The notes under the pieces: model-generated | The model's input: the letters and a program-made list of their open reading frames with translations, nothing else | Told to the model about the DNA's origin: nothing | Database searches by the model: none | Assembly: GCA_016793265.1 (NCBI GenBank) | Contig: JAEUHT010000216.1 | Span: 1-61,368 of the forward strand | Reading direction: 5' to 3' | From: Planctomycetota bacterium | GTDB lineage: Bacteria; Planctomycetota; UBA1135; UBA2386 | Length of the DNA: 61,368 nt | In this document: one piece after another, positions 1-8,073 of the stretch | Layout: each line of letters begins with the position of its first letter | How positions within the stretch are numbered: the stretch's first letter is position 1 | Position numbers and translations under genes: made by a program

Positions 1-250
1 CGCCCGGCAGGCGTGCCCCGCTCAGCAGCACGCCGCCGTAGTGCAGGCGCAGCCACGACGCCTGCGGCACCGCGACGACGGTCGACCAGACCACCTCGGG
101 CAGGCCGTGGGCCGCCGGAGTCGGGTTGGCATTGGCTACGACTCCGGAGTCGATGGCGAGCGGCAGCGGCTCGCCCTGTTCGGCTTCCGCCTGGGCTCGG
201 AGCAGGGAGGTGGCGGCGATCAGCGCGAAGGCGAGGCGAGGCATGGCCAT
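1..250 (-). CDS. Exported protein, N-terminal part only (cut by window edge)
   Basis: The frame is open from an ATG at 250 to the window edge and gives 83 residues. Residues 1-19 form a Sec signal peptide: M-A-M-P-R followed by the hydrophobic stretch LAFALIAATSLL, with likely cleavage at R-A|Q. The mature start is rich in Ala, Glu and Pro, followed by a beta-type segment containing VVWSTVVAVP and WLRLHYGGVLLSG. It is divergent from recN across a 159-bp gap. The segment resembles the start of exported beta-sandwich or trypsin-like domains of planctomycetes, but too little is visible to name a family. It is not the longest open frame here, but it has a convincing signal peptide and GC-rich third codon positions. 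Confidence 0.6.
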   Translation of the reverse strand, partial: MAMPRLAFALIAATSLLRAQAEAEQGEPLPLAIDSGVVANANPTPAAHGLPEVVWSTVVAVPQASWLRLHYGGVLLSGARLPG

Positions 251-409
251 CAGGACCTGGGTGGTGGGGCGCGGACAGGATAGCCGGCCGCCGCGTGATG
301 GGCATTCGGGCGTCGACAGCGGAGGCCGGCGGTTCGCCTGCAACCGCGGCGGGGTTTCTGTGCACGTTGGCGTCGGAAGGGGCGAGCCGGCATCCTTCCG
401 CTCGCAGCC

Positions 410-2128
410 ATGCTTCACACCCTGCACATCCGGAACCTGGCCCTGATCGAGCGGGCGGAGATCCGCCTCGCCGAAGGCCTGACCGTAGTCTCGGGCGAGA
501 CCGGTGGCGGCAAGTCGTTGCTGATCACCGCGCTCAAGCTACTGCGCGGCGAAAAGGTCAGCGGTTCGCTCGTGCGCCATGGCGCCGACGAACTGCAGGT
601 CGACGGCGAGTTTCGCCTCGGTCGCGGCGAACGTAGCGCCTCGATCGTGCAGTTCGTGCAAGACGCCTGCGGCGGCAGCATCGAGGACGACCTGCTGCTG
701 ATCACGCGCCTGCTCGACCGCCAGGGTCGCACGCGCGTGCGCATCGGCGGCCGGCCGGCGACGCTGGCCGCGCTGCGTGAACTCGGCTCGCGCCTGCTCG
801 AGATCCACGGTCAGGGCGACTCGCGAGCGCTGATGCGGCCCGAGGCCCAATGTGAGACGCTCGACGCCTTCGCCGGCACCACGGCGCTGCGGCGCGAGTT
901 CCAGAAGGCGCTGCAGGCCGCGCGCACGCTGCAGGAGCGGCAACGCCAACTCGCCGACGGCGCGCGCGAACGGCGGCAGCGGCTCGAGTTCCTGCGCTTC
1001 CAGCGCGCGGCGATGAGCGAGCTGCGGCTCGGCGACGGCGAGCTGCAGGCGCTCGAACAGGAGCATCAGGTGCTGGCCAACCTCGACGCCATGCGGCAGC
1101 ACCTCGACGAGGCGATGGGGTTGTTGCAGGACGGCGAGGACAACGCCGCCGATCGCCTGGCGCGCGCGATTCGCGTCGTGCAGCAGGCGGCGGCGATCGA
1201 CCGCCGGCTCGAAGAGCAGGCCGAGCAGCTGGCGCAGATCGACAGCCTGCTCGCCGACGTCTGCCGCGGGCTGCAGTCCGGTCAGGCGCGGCTCGACCTC
1301 GACCCCGCCCGGCTCAGCGACGTGCAGCAGCGCCTCGACGAGATCCACTCGGCGCTCAAGCGCTTCGGCCCGACCGAGGCCGACCTGCGCCGCAACCTCG
1401 CCGCGGTCGAACAGGAGCTCGCCGGCCACGAGGGGGATGCCGCCGACCCCGAGCTCGTCGCGCAGCAGCTCGCCGCCGCGATCGACGCCGCCGCGGCGGT
1501 GGGTCGCAAGCTGGTGCGCGCGCGCAGCAAGGCGGCGGGGCCGTTCACCAAGGCGATCGCCGCCGAGCTGCAGGACCTCGGCATGCCGCACACGGAGCTG
1601 CGCGTGGCGATGGCCACCGACTTCGCCAGCGAACGGCTGCTCGACATCGCCACCGAGCAGGGGCCGGTGCCGGTCGACCTCGAGGTGCGCATCAACCCGG
1701 GCGAGCCGTTCCACTCGATGCGCGACACCGCCTCCGGCGGCGAACTCGCGCGCATCGTGCTCGCGGTCAAGAAGTCGCTCGCCGACCAGGACCGGGTGCC
1801 GCTCCTGATCTTCGACGAGATCGACGCCGAGATCGGCGGCCGCCTCGGCCTCGCCGTCGGCAAGAAGCTGTTCGAGGTGGCGCGTGATCACCAGGTCGTG
1901 ATCGTCACCCACCTGGCGCCCGTGGCCGCGTTCGCGCAGCACCACTTCCTCGTCAACAAGGAGGTCGGCGGCAAGGCCGGCGACGAACGCACGCGCTCCG
2001 GCGTGCGGCTGCTCGGCAAGGCCGACGTCGAGAAGGAGCTCGCGGCGATGGCTGGCGATGGTGGTGACGCGGCGGCGCTGCAGCAGGCGCGGCGGCTGGT
2101 CGAGAAGGCGCGCGGCGCGGTGTCGTGA
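410..2128 (+). CDS. recN: DNA repair protein RecN
   Basis: SMC-like ATPase of double-strand-break repair, cytoplasmic, 572 residues (family usually 550-570). The Walker A motif GETGGGKS is at residues 29-36; most RecN proteins have GETGAGKS, so Gly replaces Ala. A long Gln/Arg/Glu/Leu-rich coiled coil follows at about 160-370. The ABC signature (SGGELARI) and Walker B (LLIFDEIDAEIGG) lie in the C-terminal third, and a His of the switch region sits in VIVTHLAPVAA. The start at 410 puts the typical RecN opening (LHTLHIRNLALIE) at the N-terminus. It stands alone, divergent from the exported protein on its left and convergent with the gene on its right. Confidence 0.95.
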   Translation: MLHTLHIRNLALIERAEIRLAEGLTVVSGETGGGKSLLITALKLLRGEKVSGSLVRHGADELQVDGEFRLGRGERSASIVQFVQDACGGSIEDDLLLITRLLDRQGRTRVRIGGRPATLAALRELGSRLLEIHGQGDSRALMRPEAQCETLDAFAGTTALRREFQKALQAARTLQERQRQLADGARERRQRLEFLRFQRAAMSELRLGDGELQALEQEHQVLANLDAMRQHLDEAMGLLQDGEDNAADRLARAIRVVQQAAAIDRRLEEQAEQLAQIDSLLADVCRGLQSGQARLDLDPARLSDVQQRLDEIHSALKRFGPTEADLRRNLAAVEQELAGHEGDAADPELVAQQLAAAIDAAAAVGRKLVRARSKAAGPFTKAIAAELQDLGMPHTELRVAMATDFASERLLDIATEQGPVPVDLEVRINPGEPFHSMRDTASGGELARIVLAVKKSLADQDRVPLLIFDEIDAEIGGRLGLAVGKKLFEVARDHQVVIVTHLAPVAAFAQHHFLVNKEVGGKAGDERTRSGVRLLGKADVEKELAAMAGDGGDAAALQQARRLVEKARGAVS

Positions 2129-2172
2129 GCGGAGGCCTCGCACCAGGCGGGAAGTCGCGGATGCCTGGCCTC

Positions 2173-2188
2173 GACCGCGGCCGCGGTC
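2173..2188. repeat. 16-bp perfect palindrome at a convergent gene end
   Basis: GACCGCGGCCGCGGTC is its own reverse complement and lies between the recN stop (2128) and the stop of the convergent gene (2187), overlapping the latter by two bases. No T-run follows on either strand. As RNA it would form a very stable stem, so it may help terminate transcription from both sides, but this is inference. Confidence 0.4.
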
Positions 2189-3563
2189 AGTCGCGGAACT
2201 GCTCCAGGCGGGCGCGGTAGAGCGCCAGGCGTTCGCACTGCCGGTCGAAGCGCTCGGCGGCGCTCGCGGCGGGGCCGCTCGCGTCCTTGCACTGCCGCAC
2301 CAGACCTTGCCACTTGGCGTTCAGGTCGGAGCGCTTGCTGTCGATGACACCGCGGCCGCGGCCGGCGTTGTCGTAGTCGCGTTTGGCGGCATCACGTTCC
2401 TGTTCGAGCCGCGCCAGCTTGTCGCGCGTCTCGTCGCGCGCCTGTTCGAGCTTCGGCAGGTTCTGTTCGAGCCGCTGGATCTGCTGCTCGAGCCGGCGGC
2501 GGTCGGGGGCGATCACCAGGCGATCCTCGGTGCCGGGCTTGATCTCCTTGCCGAGGCGCACCGCGTAGTCGCGCAGGTCCCTCATCGACGACCACTGCCG
2601 GTTGCCGAACGACGGTTGCCAGTCCAGCAATCGCAGCATCGCGCTGACGTCGGCCCAGCCGATCCACGGCTCATTGGCGCCGGGCACCGGGTGCTTGGGA
2701 TCGGTCAGCTCGGCGAAGCGCTTGAGCTCCTTCTTGGCCTCGATGTCGCTCCAGGCGTCGCCCCACGACGCGCGCATCTCGGCGGACAGCAGCGACAGCG
2801 CCGGGTTCTTCGGTTGCAGCGAACGCAGCTCGGTGAGCAGCTTCGCGGCGGCGGCTTGGTCGCCGTGCGCGCGCGCGGCGCGGAGTTCGGTCAGGGCGCG
2901 CAGGCCGACGAGGTCGTCGGCGGTGAGCACTCGTATGGCGCCGCCCCCTTGCATGGAGGAGGCCATCTGATCGAGATAGCCGAGGATCGTGCGCACGCCG
3001 TTCCAGCCGGCGGCGGCGTCGCCGAGGAAGCCGACGAAGCCGGCGACCTTGGCGGCGGTGTCGGCGAGGCCGTCGTCTTCGCTCGGCATCAGCGAACGCA
3101 GGTCGCCGATCGCCTCGACGGCGCGGGCGACGTCGCGCGCCGCCCAGGCGGCGCCGAACACCTCGGCGACGCCGAGCTTCACCTGGGGCCGTTCGGGGGC
3201 GAGTCGTTCGAGCACGACCACGAGCGGTACGAGGCGCTGGGGCTCCTTGGCCGTGCGGTGCCGGCGATAGAGCTCGAGCAAGGCCTCACAATGGCTGGCG
3301 CGAACGGTCTCCCAGTCGCCGCTGGCGCGCAGGGAGTCGACGAGCGTCTGCAGCACCTTCTGCTCGGGCTGGCCGGCCAACGCCTCGAGCACGGGCGTCA
3401 CCGCGTTGGCCATCGCCGCCGGCGAGGACTCGGCGGTGACCGCCGACAAGAACAGCTGCAGCGCCGGGGTGAGGCGGTCCGCCGCCGCGGCGCCGCCATC
3501 CTGGCCGGTCAAAGCCGACACCAGCCCTGCGATCACGAACACCATGCGCCTTCGGTCTTGCAT
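2187..3563 (-). CDS. Exported protein with helical repeats and C-terminal coiled coil
   Basis: 458 residues from the ATG at 3563; a longer upstream extension is open but lacks protein character, and a purine-rich site (GAGGTGAG) precedes this ATG. Residues 1-20 (MQDRRR then MVFVIAGLVSALTG) look like a signal peptide with Gln at +1. The middle is alpha-helical, with TPR-like spacing of Ala/Leu/Glu. Residues of about 360-430 form a strong coiled coil with repeated LEQ and RLEQ heptads, and four Cys lie near the C-terminus. No catalytic motif is seen. It could be a periplasmic scaffold, but its function is unknown. It is convergent with recN and divergent from the lipoprotein gene at 3692. Confidence 0.75.
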   Translation of the reverse strand: MQDRRRMVFVIAGLVSALTGQDGGAAAADRLTPALQLFLSAVTAESSPAAMANAVTPVLEALAGQPEQKVLQTLVDSLRASGDWETVRASHCEALLELYRRHRTAKEPQRLVPLVVVLERLAPERPQVKLGVAEVFGAAWAARDVARAVEAIGDLRSLMPSEDDGLADTAAKVAGFVGFLGDAAAGWNGVRTILGYLDQMASSMQGGGAIRVLTADDLVGLRALTELRAARAHGDQAAAAKLLTELRSLQPKNPALSLLSAEMRASWGDAWSDIEAKKELKRFAELTDPKHPVPGANEPWIGWADVSAMLRLLDWQPSFGNRQWSSMRDLRDYAVRLGKEIKPGTEDRLVIAPDRRRLEQQIQRLEQNLPKLEQARDETRDKLARLEQERDAAKRDYDNAGRGRGVIDSKRSDLNAKWQGLVRQCKDASGPAASAAERFDRQCERLALYRARLEQFRD

Positions 3564-3691
3564 GCTCACCTCGCGCCGCAAGGTAGAGCCGGGGTGTGGC
3601 TCTGGCAATCGGCGAGCACCGCGGCCCGCGATGCGAGATTGCCGGGCTGCGGCGCGGGCTCGTGTGCGATCGGCGGCTATGGTGCAAGGCC

Positions 3692-4771
3692 GTGCCGCCT
3701 CGCGCCGTTCGCCTGCTGTTCCTGCTCCTGTTGCTCGTGCTCCCCGCGGCCTGCGGCGGTGGCAGCACCTCCACACCACCGCCGGCCACGCCGAGCCGAA
3801 CGTGGCGTATGGGCATGGCGACGACGCCGCCCGTGCTGACGACACAGTCGGTGCTCGACGGCATCGCGGTGTGGGCCGACGACGTCGAGCTGGCGGCGTT
3901 CCACGCCGAACTGCCGTGGACCGACCTGCTCAACGGCATGGCGCCGGCGGCGATCCTGCAGCGGGACCACGTGTTGCTGGTCGACTACCTGCGCCAGCGC
4001 GGGCTCGGCATCGCCTTCATGATCGACCTGACCGACGGGTTGTCGCGCGCCGACGAAGCGCCGCAGCTCGTCGCGCTCGGCCGCAGCCTGACCGAGCCCG
4101 CGGTGCAGCAGCTGGCGCGCGACTATGCGCTCGCCGTGGCGACGACGCTGACGCCGGAGCTGATGGGCCTCGCCGCCGAGACCAACCTGATCCGCAGCAT
4201 CGCCTCGCCGGCGCTGTATCAGGCGGTGGTGACCACCAGCAATGCGATCGCCGCCGACCTCGCCGCGGCGCAGGTGGCGACGACGACGTTCGTCAGCGTG
4301 CAGGTGGAGACGGCCTGGGGCCTGATGCCGGCGGGGCCGTTCGTCGGCATCACGCAGGACGTCGCCGACTTCCCGCTGGTCGACGCGATCGGCCTGTCGT
4401 CGTATCCCTACTTCGTGTTCGCGACCCCCGACGACATCCCGGCGGACTACTACACCCGCGTCGCCGCGGCCACCAACAAGCCGGTCCTGGTCAGTGAAGG
4501 CGGCTGGACCAGCGCCTCGGTCGGCAGCGTGACGTCGACGCCGCAGCAGCAGGTGCGTTACCTCGAACGACAGGCGGAACTGCTCGACAGCGTGGCCGCG
4601 ATCGCGTGGCTGCACCTGCTGTTCGCGGATCCCGACCTGGCGACGTGGCCGCAACCGACGCCGCCGACGCTGCCCTTGTTCACCAGCATCGGCTTCACCG
4701 ACAGCAGCTTCGCGCCGAAGCCGGCGTTCGCGGTCTGGCGCGATCTGGTCGCGCGCCCGCGGCTGCCGTGA
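3692..4771 (+). CDS. Lipoprotein with a clan GH-A glycoside-hydrolase-like TIM barrel
   Basis: 359 residues from a GTG at 3692. This start places the basic N-terminus (MPPRAVR), a Leu-rich core and the lipobox LPAAC (Cys21) correctly; the frame is open further upstream but without signal features. After a Ser/Thr/Pro linker, the rest reads as a (beta/alpha)8 barrel. Glu163 in the segment AAETN and Glu269 in VSEGGW are placed like the acid/base and nucleophile at the ends of strands 4 and 7 of clan GH-A enzymes, and AIGLSSYPY resembles strand 6 of GH53 and GH5. The exact family is not certain and GH53-like galactanase is only the best guess. It probably acts on polysaccharide at the cell surface. 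Confidence 0.7.
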   Translation: MPPRAVRLLFLLLLLVLPAACGGGSTSTPPPATPSRTWRMGMATTPPVLTTQSVLDGIAVWADDVELAAFHAELPWTDLLNGMAPAAILQRDHVLLVDYLRQRGLGIAFMIDLTDGLSRADEAPQLVALGRSLTEPAVQQLARDYALAVATTLTPELMGLAAETNLIRSIASPALYQAVVTTSNAIAADLAAAQVATTTFVSVQVETAWGLMPAGPFVGITQDVADFPLVDAIGLSSYPYFVFATPDDIPADYYTRVAAATNKPVLVSEGGWTSASVGSVTSTPQQQVRYLERQAELLDSVAAIAWLHLLFADPDLATWPQPTPPTLPLFTSIGFTDSSFAPKPAFAVWRDLVARPRLP

Positions 4772-4783
4772 GGCGCCGACGCC

Positions 4784-6613
4784 TCAGCCGCCGATCCAGA
4801 CGCCGGTCGCCTGGGTGCCGCCGAAGGTGCTGCTGGCGGGGTCGAAGTAGACGTACTGGAAGTAGCCGGCATCGCCGATCAGCGACGGCGCGTTGGGGAT
4901 CGGCAGCGGGTAGCTGTGGAAGCCATCGCGTGGCCCCGTGCCGCTGACGATCGTCGCGTAGCCGCAGAGCACCGGCGCCAGGTGCAGGGTGATGCCGTTC
5001 GTCTGCCACAGGCTGTCCTGGCCGACGGGGCCCCAGACCAGGCCGGCGAGGCTGCCGCCGCGCAGGTTCTGGACGGTGCAGGCGAACTGCTGGTTGCCGG
5101 GGGTCGGCCGGCCGCCTTCGAAGCCGAGGCGCGCCGGCGCGGTGGCGACCCCGCCGGACGGGGCGCCGACCTTCTCGAAGCGGGCGTCGCCGGGCTGCGG
5201 CGGCGTCAGGTTGTGCAGGGTCGCCAGCACGGTGGCGTTGCCGCTCAGCGCGCACAGGCCTGGCACGACGAGGTCCGGGCTCGAGTCGCGATCGAAGTCG
5301 ACGAGGCGCAGGCCGCCGGGTTCGCCGGCGAGCGGCAGCAGGGGGAACAGGTGGCTGTTCGTGCTCGAGAAGGTGTGGTAACCGGGCAGCGTCACGACTG
5401 CGAAGCTGGCGTTGGCGAGGTCGGGCCCCATCGCGAACAGCAGCTCCGAGTCGCCGTAGGTGGCGGTGCCGAAGACGGAGGTGGGCGCCTGCACGCGGCC
5501 GCGCAGCACGGCGAGATCCTGGTCGCCGTCGCGGTCGAAGTCGGCCGCGAGCAGCGCGCTGACGAAGTCGCCGGTCGGGCCGATGCCGGTCGGCAGCCAG
5601 AGCGTGCTCCATTGCAGGTCGTCGACGTGGCCTTGGCCGTCGCCGGCGAAGCAGAGCAGCTGGGCCGAGGTGGTGCCGGCGCTGAGCTGGGTGCGGGCCA
5701 GCAGGTAGTCGACGTGGCCGTCGCCGAGCACGTCGACGAGCGCGAGCGCCGTGTAGCGGCCGGCGCCGACCAGGTGCGGCGGGCTGCTCGGCGTCAGCGT
5801 GCCGTTCGCCAGCACGAGGTGGTGCAGTTCGTAGACGAAGGCGCCGGAGCTGCCGACCTCCACGAGCGCGACGATGGTCTCGCGTTGGCCGTCACCATCG
5901 AGGTCGGCAAACTGGGCGTCGACGATCCCGCCCGGCAGCGTGTGGCGGCAGACCTGGAACTGGCCGGCGCCGTCGCCGAGGTAGACGCCGACGAAGCCGG
6001 GCAACTCGAGGCCGGACCAGCGGTCGTTGGGGCCGCCGGCGAGCAGCAGGTCCTGGTTGCCGTCGTGGTCGATGTCGAGCACCTCGACGCGCGGGAAGCG
6101 GTAGGCGACGAACGGCGGGTTGACCGGGAACGCCGCCGCGAAGGAGTCGACGAGCGTGTCTGGGGCGAACTCGGCGGCGCCGAGGCGTTCGGCGCCGAGG
6201 TTCCTGTGGCAGTGCACGCTGCCGACGGAGCTGACTGCCATCAGGTCGTCGAGCGGGTCGTGGTCGATGGCGCCGGCGGCGAGGCCGATGGTGATCGGCA
6301 GTTGGGTGGTGCCGGGCGGTGGCGTCAGCGCCGGGCCGGAGCCGTTCGCGGCGAGGCCGTGACCACGTTCGTCGAGGTTGGTGGTCAGCGTGCCACCGAA
6401 GATGCCGGGCACCAGCACGTCGGGGGCGCCATCGCGGTTGACGTCGACGCAGCCGGCCGTGCTCGACAACGTGAAGGTCGCGATGGCCGCGGGCGGCGCG
6501 AACGGGGGCGCTGCTTGCGCCGTGACCGCCCCGCCCGAGACGACCACGGCGACGAACACCGACGGGACGGAAATCGCCTGCGTGCGCAGGGCGCCTCCAC
6601 GAGTTGAAGCCAT
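4784..6613 (-). CDS. Secreted FG-GAP/VCBS repeat protein
   Basis: 609 residues. The N-terminal 33 residues form a signal peptide with a long hydrophobic core (VPSVFVAVVVSGGAV), ending A-V-T-A-Q. At least six calcium-binding FG-GAP loops of the D-x-[DN]-x-D-G type follow (DVNRDGAPD, DIDHDGNQD, DLDGDGQRE, DVLGDGHVD, DFDRDGDQD, DFDRDSSPD), which predicts a seven-bladed beta-propeller. The last 90 or so residues form a separate Gly/Pro/Tyr-rich beta module ending GVWIGG. I believe this C-terminal module recurs in planctomycete secreted proteins. A GGGGAGG ribosome site precedes the ATG. The role is likely adhesive or structural outside the cytoplasm; the ligand is unknown. Confidence 0.8.
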   Translation of the reverse strand: MASTRGGALRTQAISVPSVFVAVVVSGGAVTAQAAPPFAPPAAIATFTLSSTAGCVDVNRDGAPDVLVPGIFGGTLTTNLDERGHGLAANGSGPALTPPPGTTQLPITIGLAAGAIDHDPLDDLMAVSSVGSVHCHRNLGAERLGAAEFAPDTLVDSFAAAFPVNPPFVAYRFPRVEVLDIDHDGNQDLLLAGGPNDRWSGLELPGFVGVYLGDGAGQFQVCRHTLPGGIVDAQFADLDGDGQRETIVALVEVGSSGAFVYELHHLVLANGTLTPSSPPHLVGAGRYTALALVDVLGDGHVDYLLARTQLSAGTTSAQLLCFAGDGQGHVDDLQWSTLWLPTGIGPTGDFVSALLAADFDRDGDQDLAVLRGRVQAPTSVFGTATYGDSELLFAMGPDLANASFAVVTLPGYHTFSSTNSHLFPLLPLAGEPGGLRLVDFDRDSSPDLVVPGLCALSGNATVLATLHNLTPPQPGDARFEKVGAPSGGVATAPARLGFEGGRPTPGNQQFACTVQNLRGGSLAGLVWGPVGQDSLWQTNGITLHLAPVLCGYATIVSGTGPRDGFHSYPLPIPNAPSLIGDAGYFQYVYFDPASSTFGGTQATGVWIGG

Positions 6614-7029
6614 TCGTGCCTCCCCGCCTCTGGCCTCGGTGTCCGACCTGCGACTTGGTTGGAGCGGCGACGATGGCGGCGCGGCCTTATGGCAGCGCCC
6701 GCCTCGTGGCCCTCCGGTCCCGTGCTCCCCTGTCTGTTGTCATGTCGGATCGCCGCCAAAGGCGCATGCGCGACTCGTCTCGGCGCCGGACGCGGTCGGG
6801 CTGCATCAGGTCTTTCCCGAGTTCCGGCGAGTCGGGCGAAGTACACGGATCCGGTGCGTCGCTCGCCGCGCTTGGCGGCGAGCCTTGGCCGGCAGCATTT
6901 CGCTGCGTGGCGTCTGCATCCCAACGCGGATAGAACAGACGACTTGAGCCCGTTCCCTGCCGCTGCCGTGTCCGCCGCCGCGCCGTCTCGCCGACGTGCG
7001 CCTTCTGCCTTCCCGAAGGAGGTGCGCTG
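6614..7029. other. 416-bp divergent intergenic region
   Basis: Separates the start of the FG-GAP gene on the minus strand from the start of the pseudouridine-synthase gene on the plus strand, so it must hold promoters for both. I found no convincing -35/-10 pair and no small gene with protein-like composition. It contains one perfect 9-bp stem-loop, listed separately, and an AAGGAGGTG ribosome site just before the ATG at 7030. Confidence 0.5.
6861..6883 (+). promoter_or_regulatory. Stem-loop in the probable leader of the pseudouridine-synthase operon
   Basis: GCTCGCCGC and GCGGCGAGC form a perfect 9-bp stem around a 5-base loop (GCTTG). It lies 147 bases upstream of the ATG at 7030. It could be a leader structure, an attenuator or a protein-binding inverted repeat. 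No T-run follows, so classical termination is not supported. Confidence 0.4.
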
Positions 7030-8073
7030 ATGGCAAAACGCCATGAAGATCGTCAGCCCGGAGAGCGTCTCGCGCGCGGTCCGCAGGGCGGGCGCGGCAG
7101 CAGCGCCGGCAGCGGCCGCGGCAAACCGCGTGGTCCGGGCGGGCCCGGCAAGCGGGGCCCCGGGGCCGCGCGCCCCGTGGGTGGTGGCAAGGGCCCGGCC
7201 AAGCCCGGCCCGCGCAATCCCGTGCGCACCAGCAAGCGCCGCGCGTCCGGCCTCGTCGTCACCGCCAAGGGGGCGCCCGGCGCCGCCGTGCAGGACGGCA
7301 AGGTCCGCCTCAATCACTTCCTCGCCATGAGCGGCGTCGCCAGCCGCCGCGGCGCCGACGAGCTGATCGTCGGTGGTCGCGTCGAGGTCAACGGCGAGCT
7401 CGTCACCGAGCTCGGCTTCCGCGTCGATGCGCAGCACGATGACGTGCGGTTCGACGGCCGCCGGCTGCAGCCCGAGAAGCCCGTCTACGTGCTGTTCAAC
7501 AAGCCGAAGGGCGTCGTCTGCACCAACGCCAAGCACGAGCAGAAGAAGCGCGTGATCGACTTCCTGCCGACGGTGAAGGGCCGGCTGTTCACGGTCGGTC
7601 GCCTCGACCTCGACAGCGAAGGGCTGATCATCCTGACCAACGACGGCGAGTTCGCGCTCGAGATGACGCACCCGCGCTACGGCGTGCAGAAGCTCTACGC
7701 GGTGATGGTGCGCGGTCGCGTCGAGCCCGAGGACCTGAAGAAGGTGCGCGGCGGCGTCTGGCTCGCCGAGGGCCCGACCAGCGGCTTCGACATCAAGATC
7801 GAACGTACGACGCGCGACCGCACCTACCTGAAGGTGTCGATGCGCGAGGGCAAGAACCGCGAGATCCGCCGCGTCTTCGCCAAGCTCGGCTATCCGGTGA
7901 TCAACCTGAAGCGCATCCGCATCGGCGCGCTCAACCTGCACGGCCTCGGCGACGCCGAGTGGCGGTTCCTGCAGAAGCACGAGGTCGACGAGCTGCGGCG
8001 CACGGCGCGCGCCGGCGAGGCCATTGGTGGTGGCGGCGGTGGTGGTGGCGGCGACCAGGGAGAAGGACCATGA
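7030..8073 (+). CDS. Pseudouridine synthase of the RsuA/RluB family
   Basis: 347 residues. It probably isomerises uridine in 23S rRNA (RluB-like) or 16S rRNA. Residues 1-85 are a basic Gly/Arg/Lys/Pro-rich extension, as in many RluB proteins. An S4 RNA-binding domain follows at about 90-150 (LNHFLAMSGVASRRGADELI, then VEVNGELV). The catalytic domain carries Asp193 in GRLDLDSEGLIILTNDG and the RsuA signature KNREIRRVF. The C-terminus ends in a run of Gly. The ATG follows an AAGGAGGTG site seven bases away. The stop overlaps the next ATG by 4 bp, so it heads a coupled unit with two M16 peptidases and a Nif3-like protein. RluB is favoured over RsuA because of the basic extension. Confidence 0.9.
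   Translation: MAKRHEDRQPGERLARGPQGGRGSSAGSGRGKPRGPGGPGKRGPGAARPVGGGKGPAKPGPRNPVRTSKRRASGLVVTAKGAPGAAVQDGKVRLNHFLAMSGVASRRGADELIVGGRVEVNGELVTELGFRVDAQHDDVRFDGRRLQPEKPVYVLFNKPKGVVCTNAKHEQKKRVIDFLPTVKGRLFTVGRLDLDSEGLIILTNDGEFALEMTHPRYGVQKLYAVMVRGRVEPEDLKKVRGGVWLAEGPTSGFDIKIERTTRDRTYLKVSMREGKNREIRRVFAKLGYPVINLKRIRIGALNLHGLGDAEWRFLQKHEVDELRRTARAGEAIGGGGGGGGGDQGEGP

Noticed and set aside
2058..3839. Long plus-strand open frame opposite the exported coiled-coil gene
   Set aside because: Its translation has no domain or signal and mirrors the real minus-strand gene, which has a signal peptide and coiled coil.
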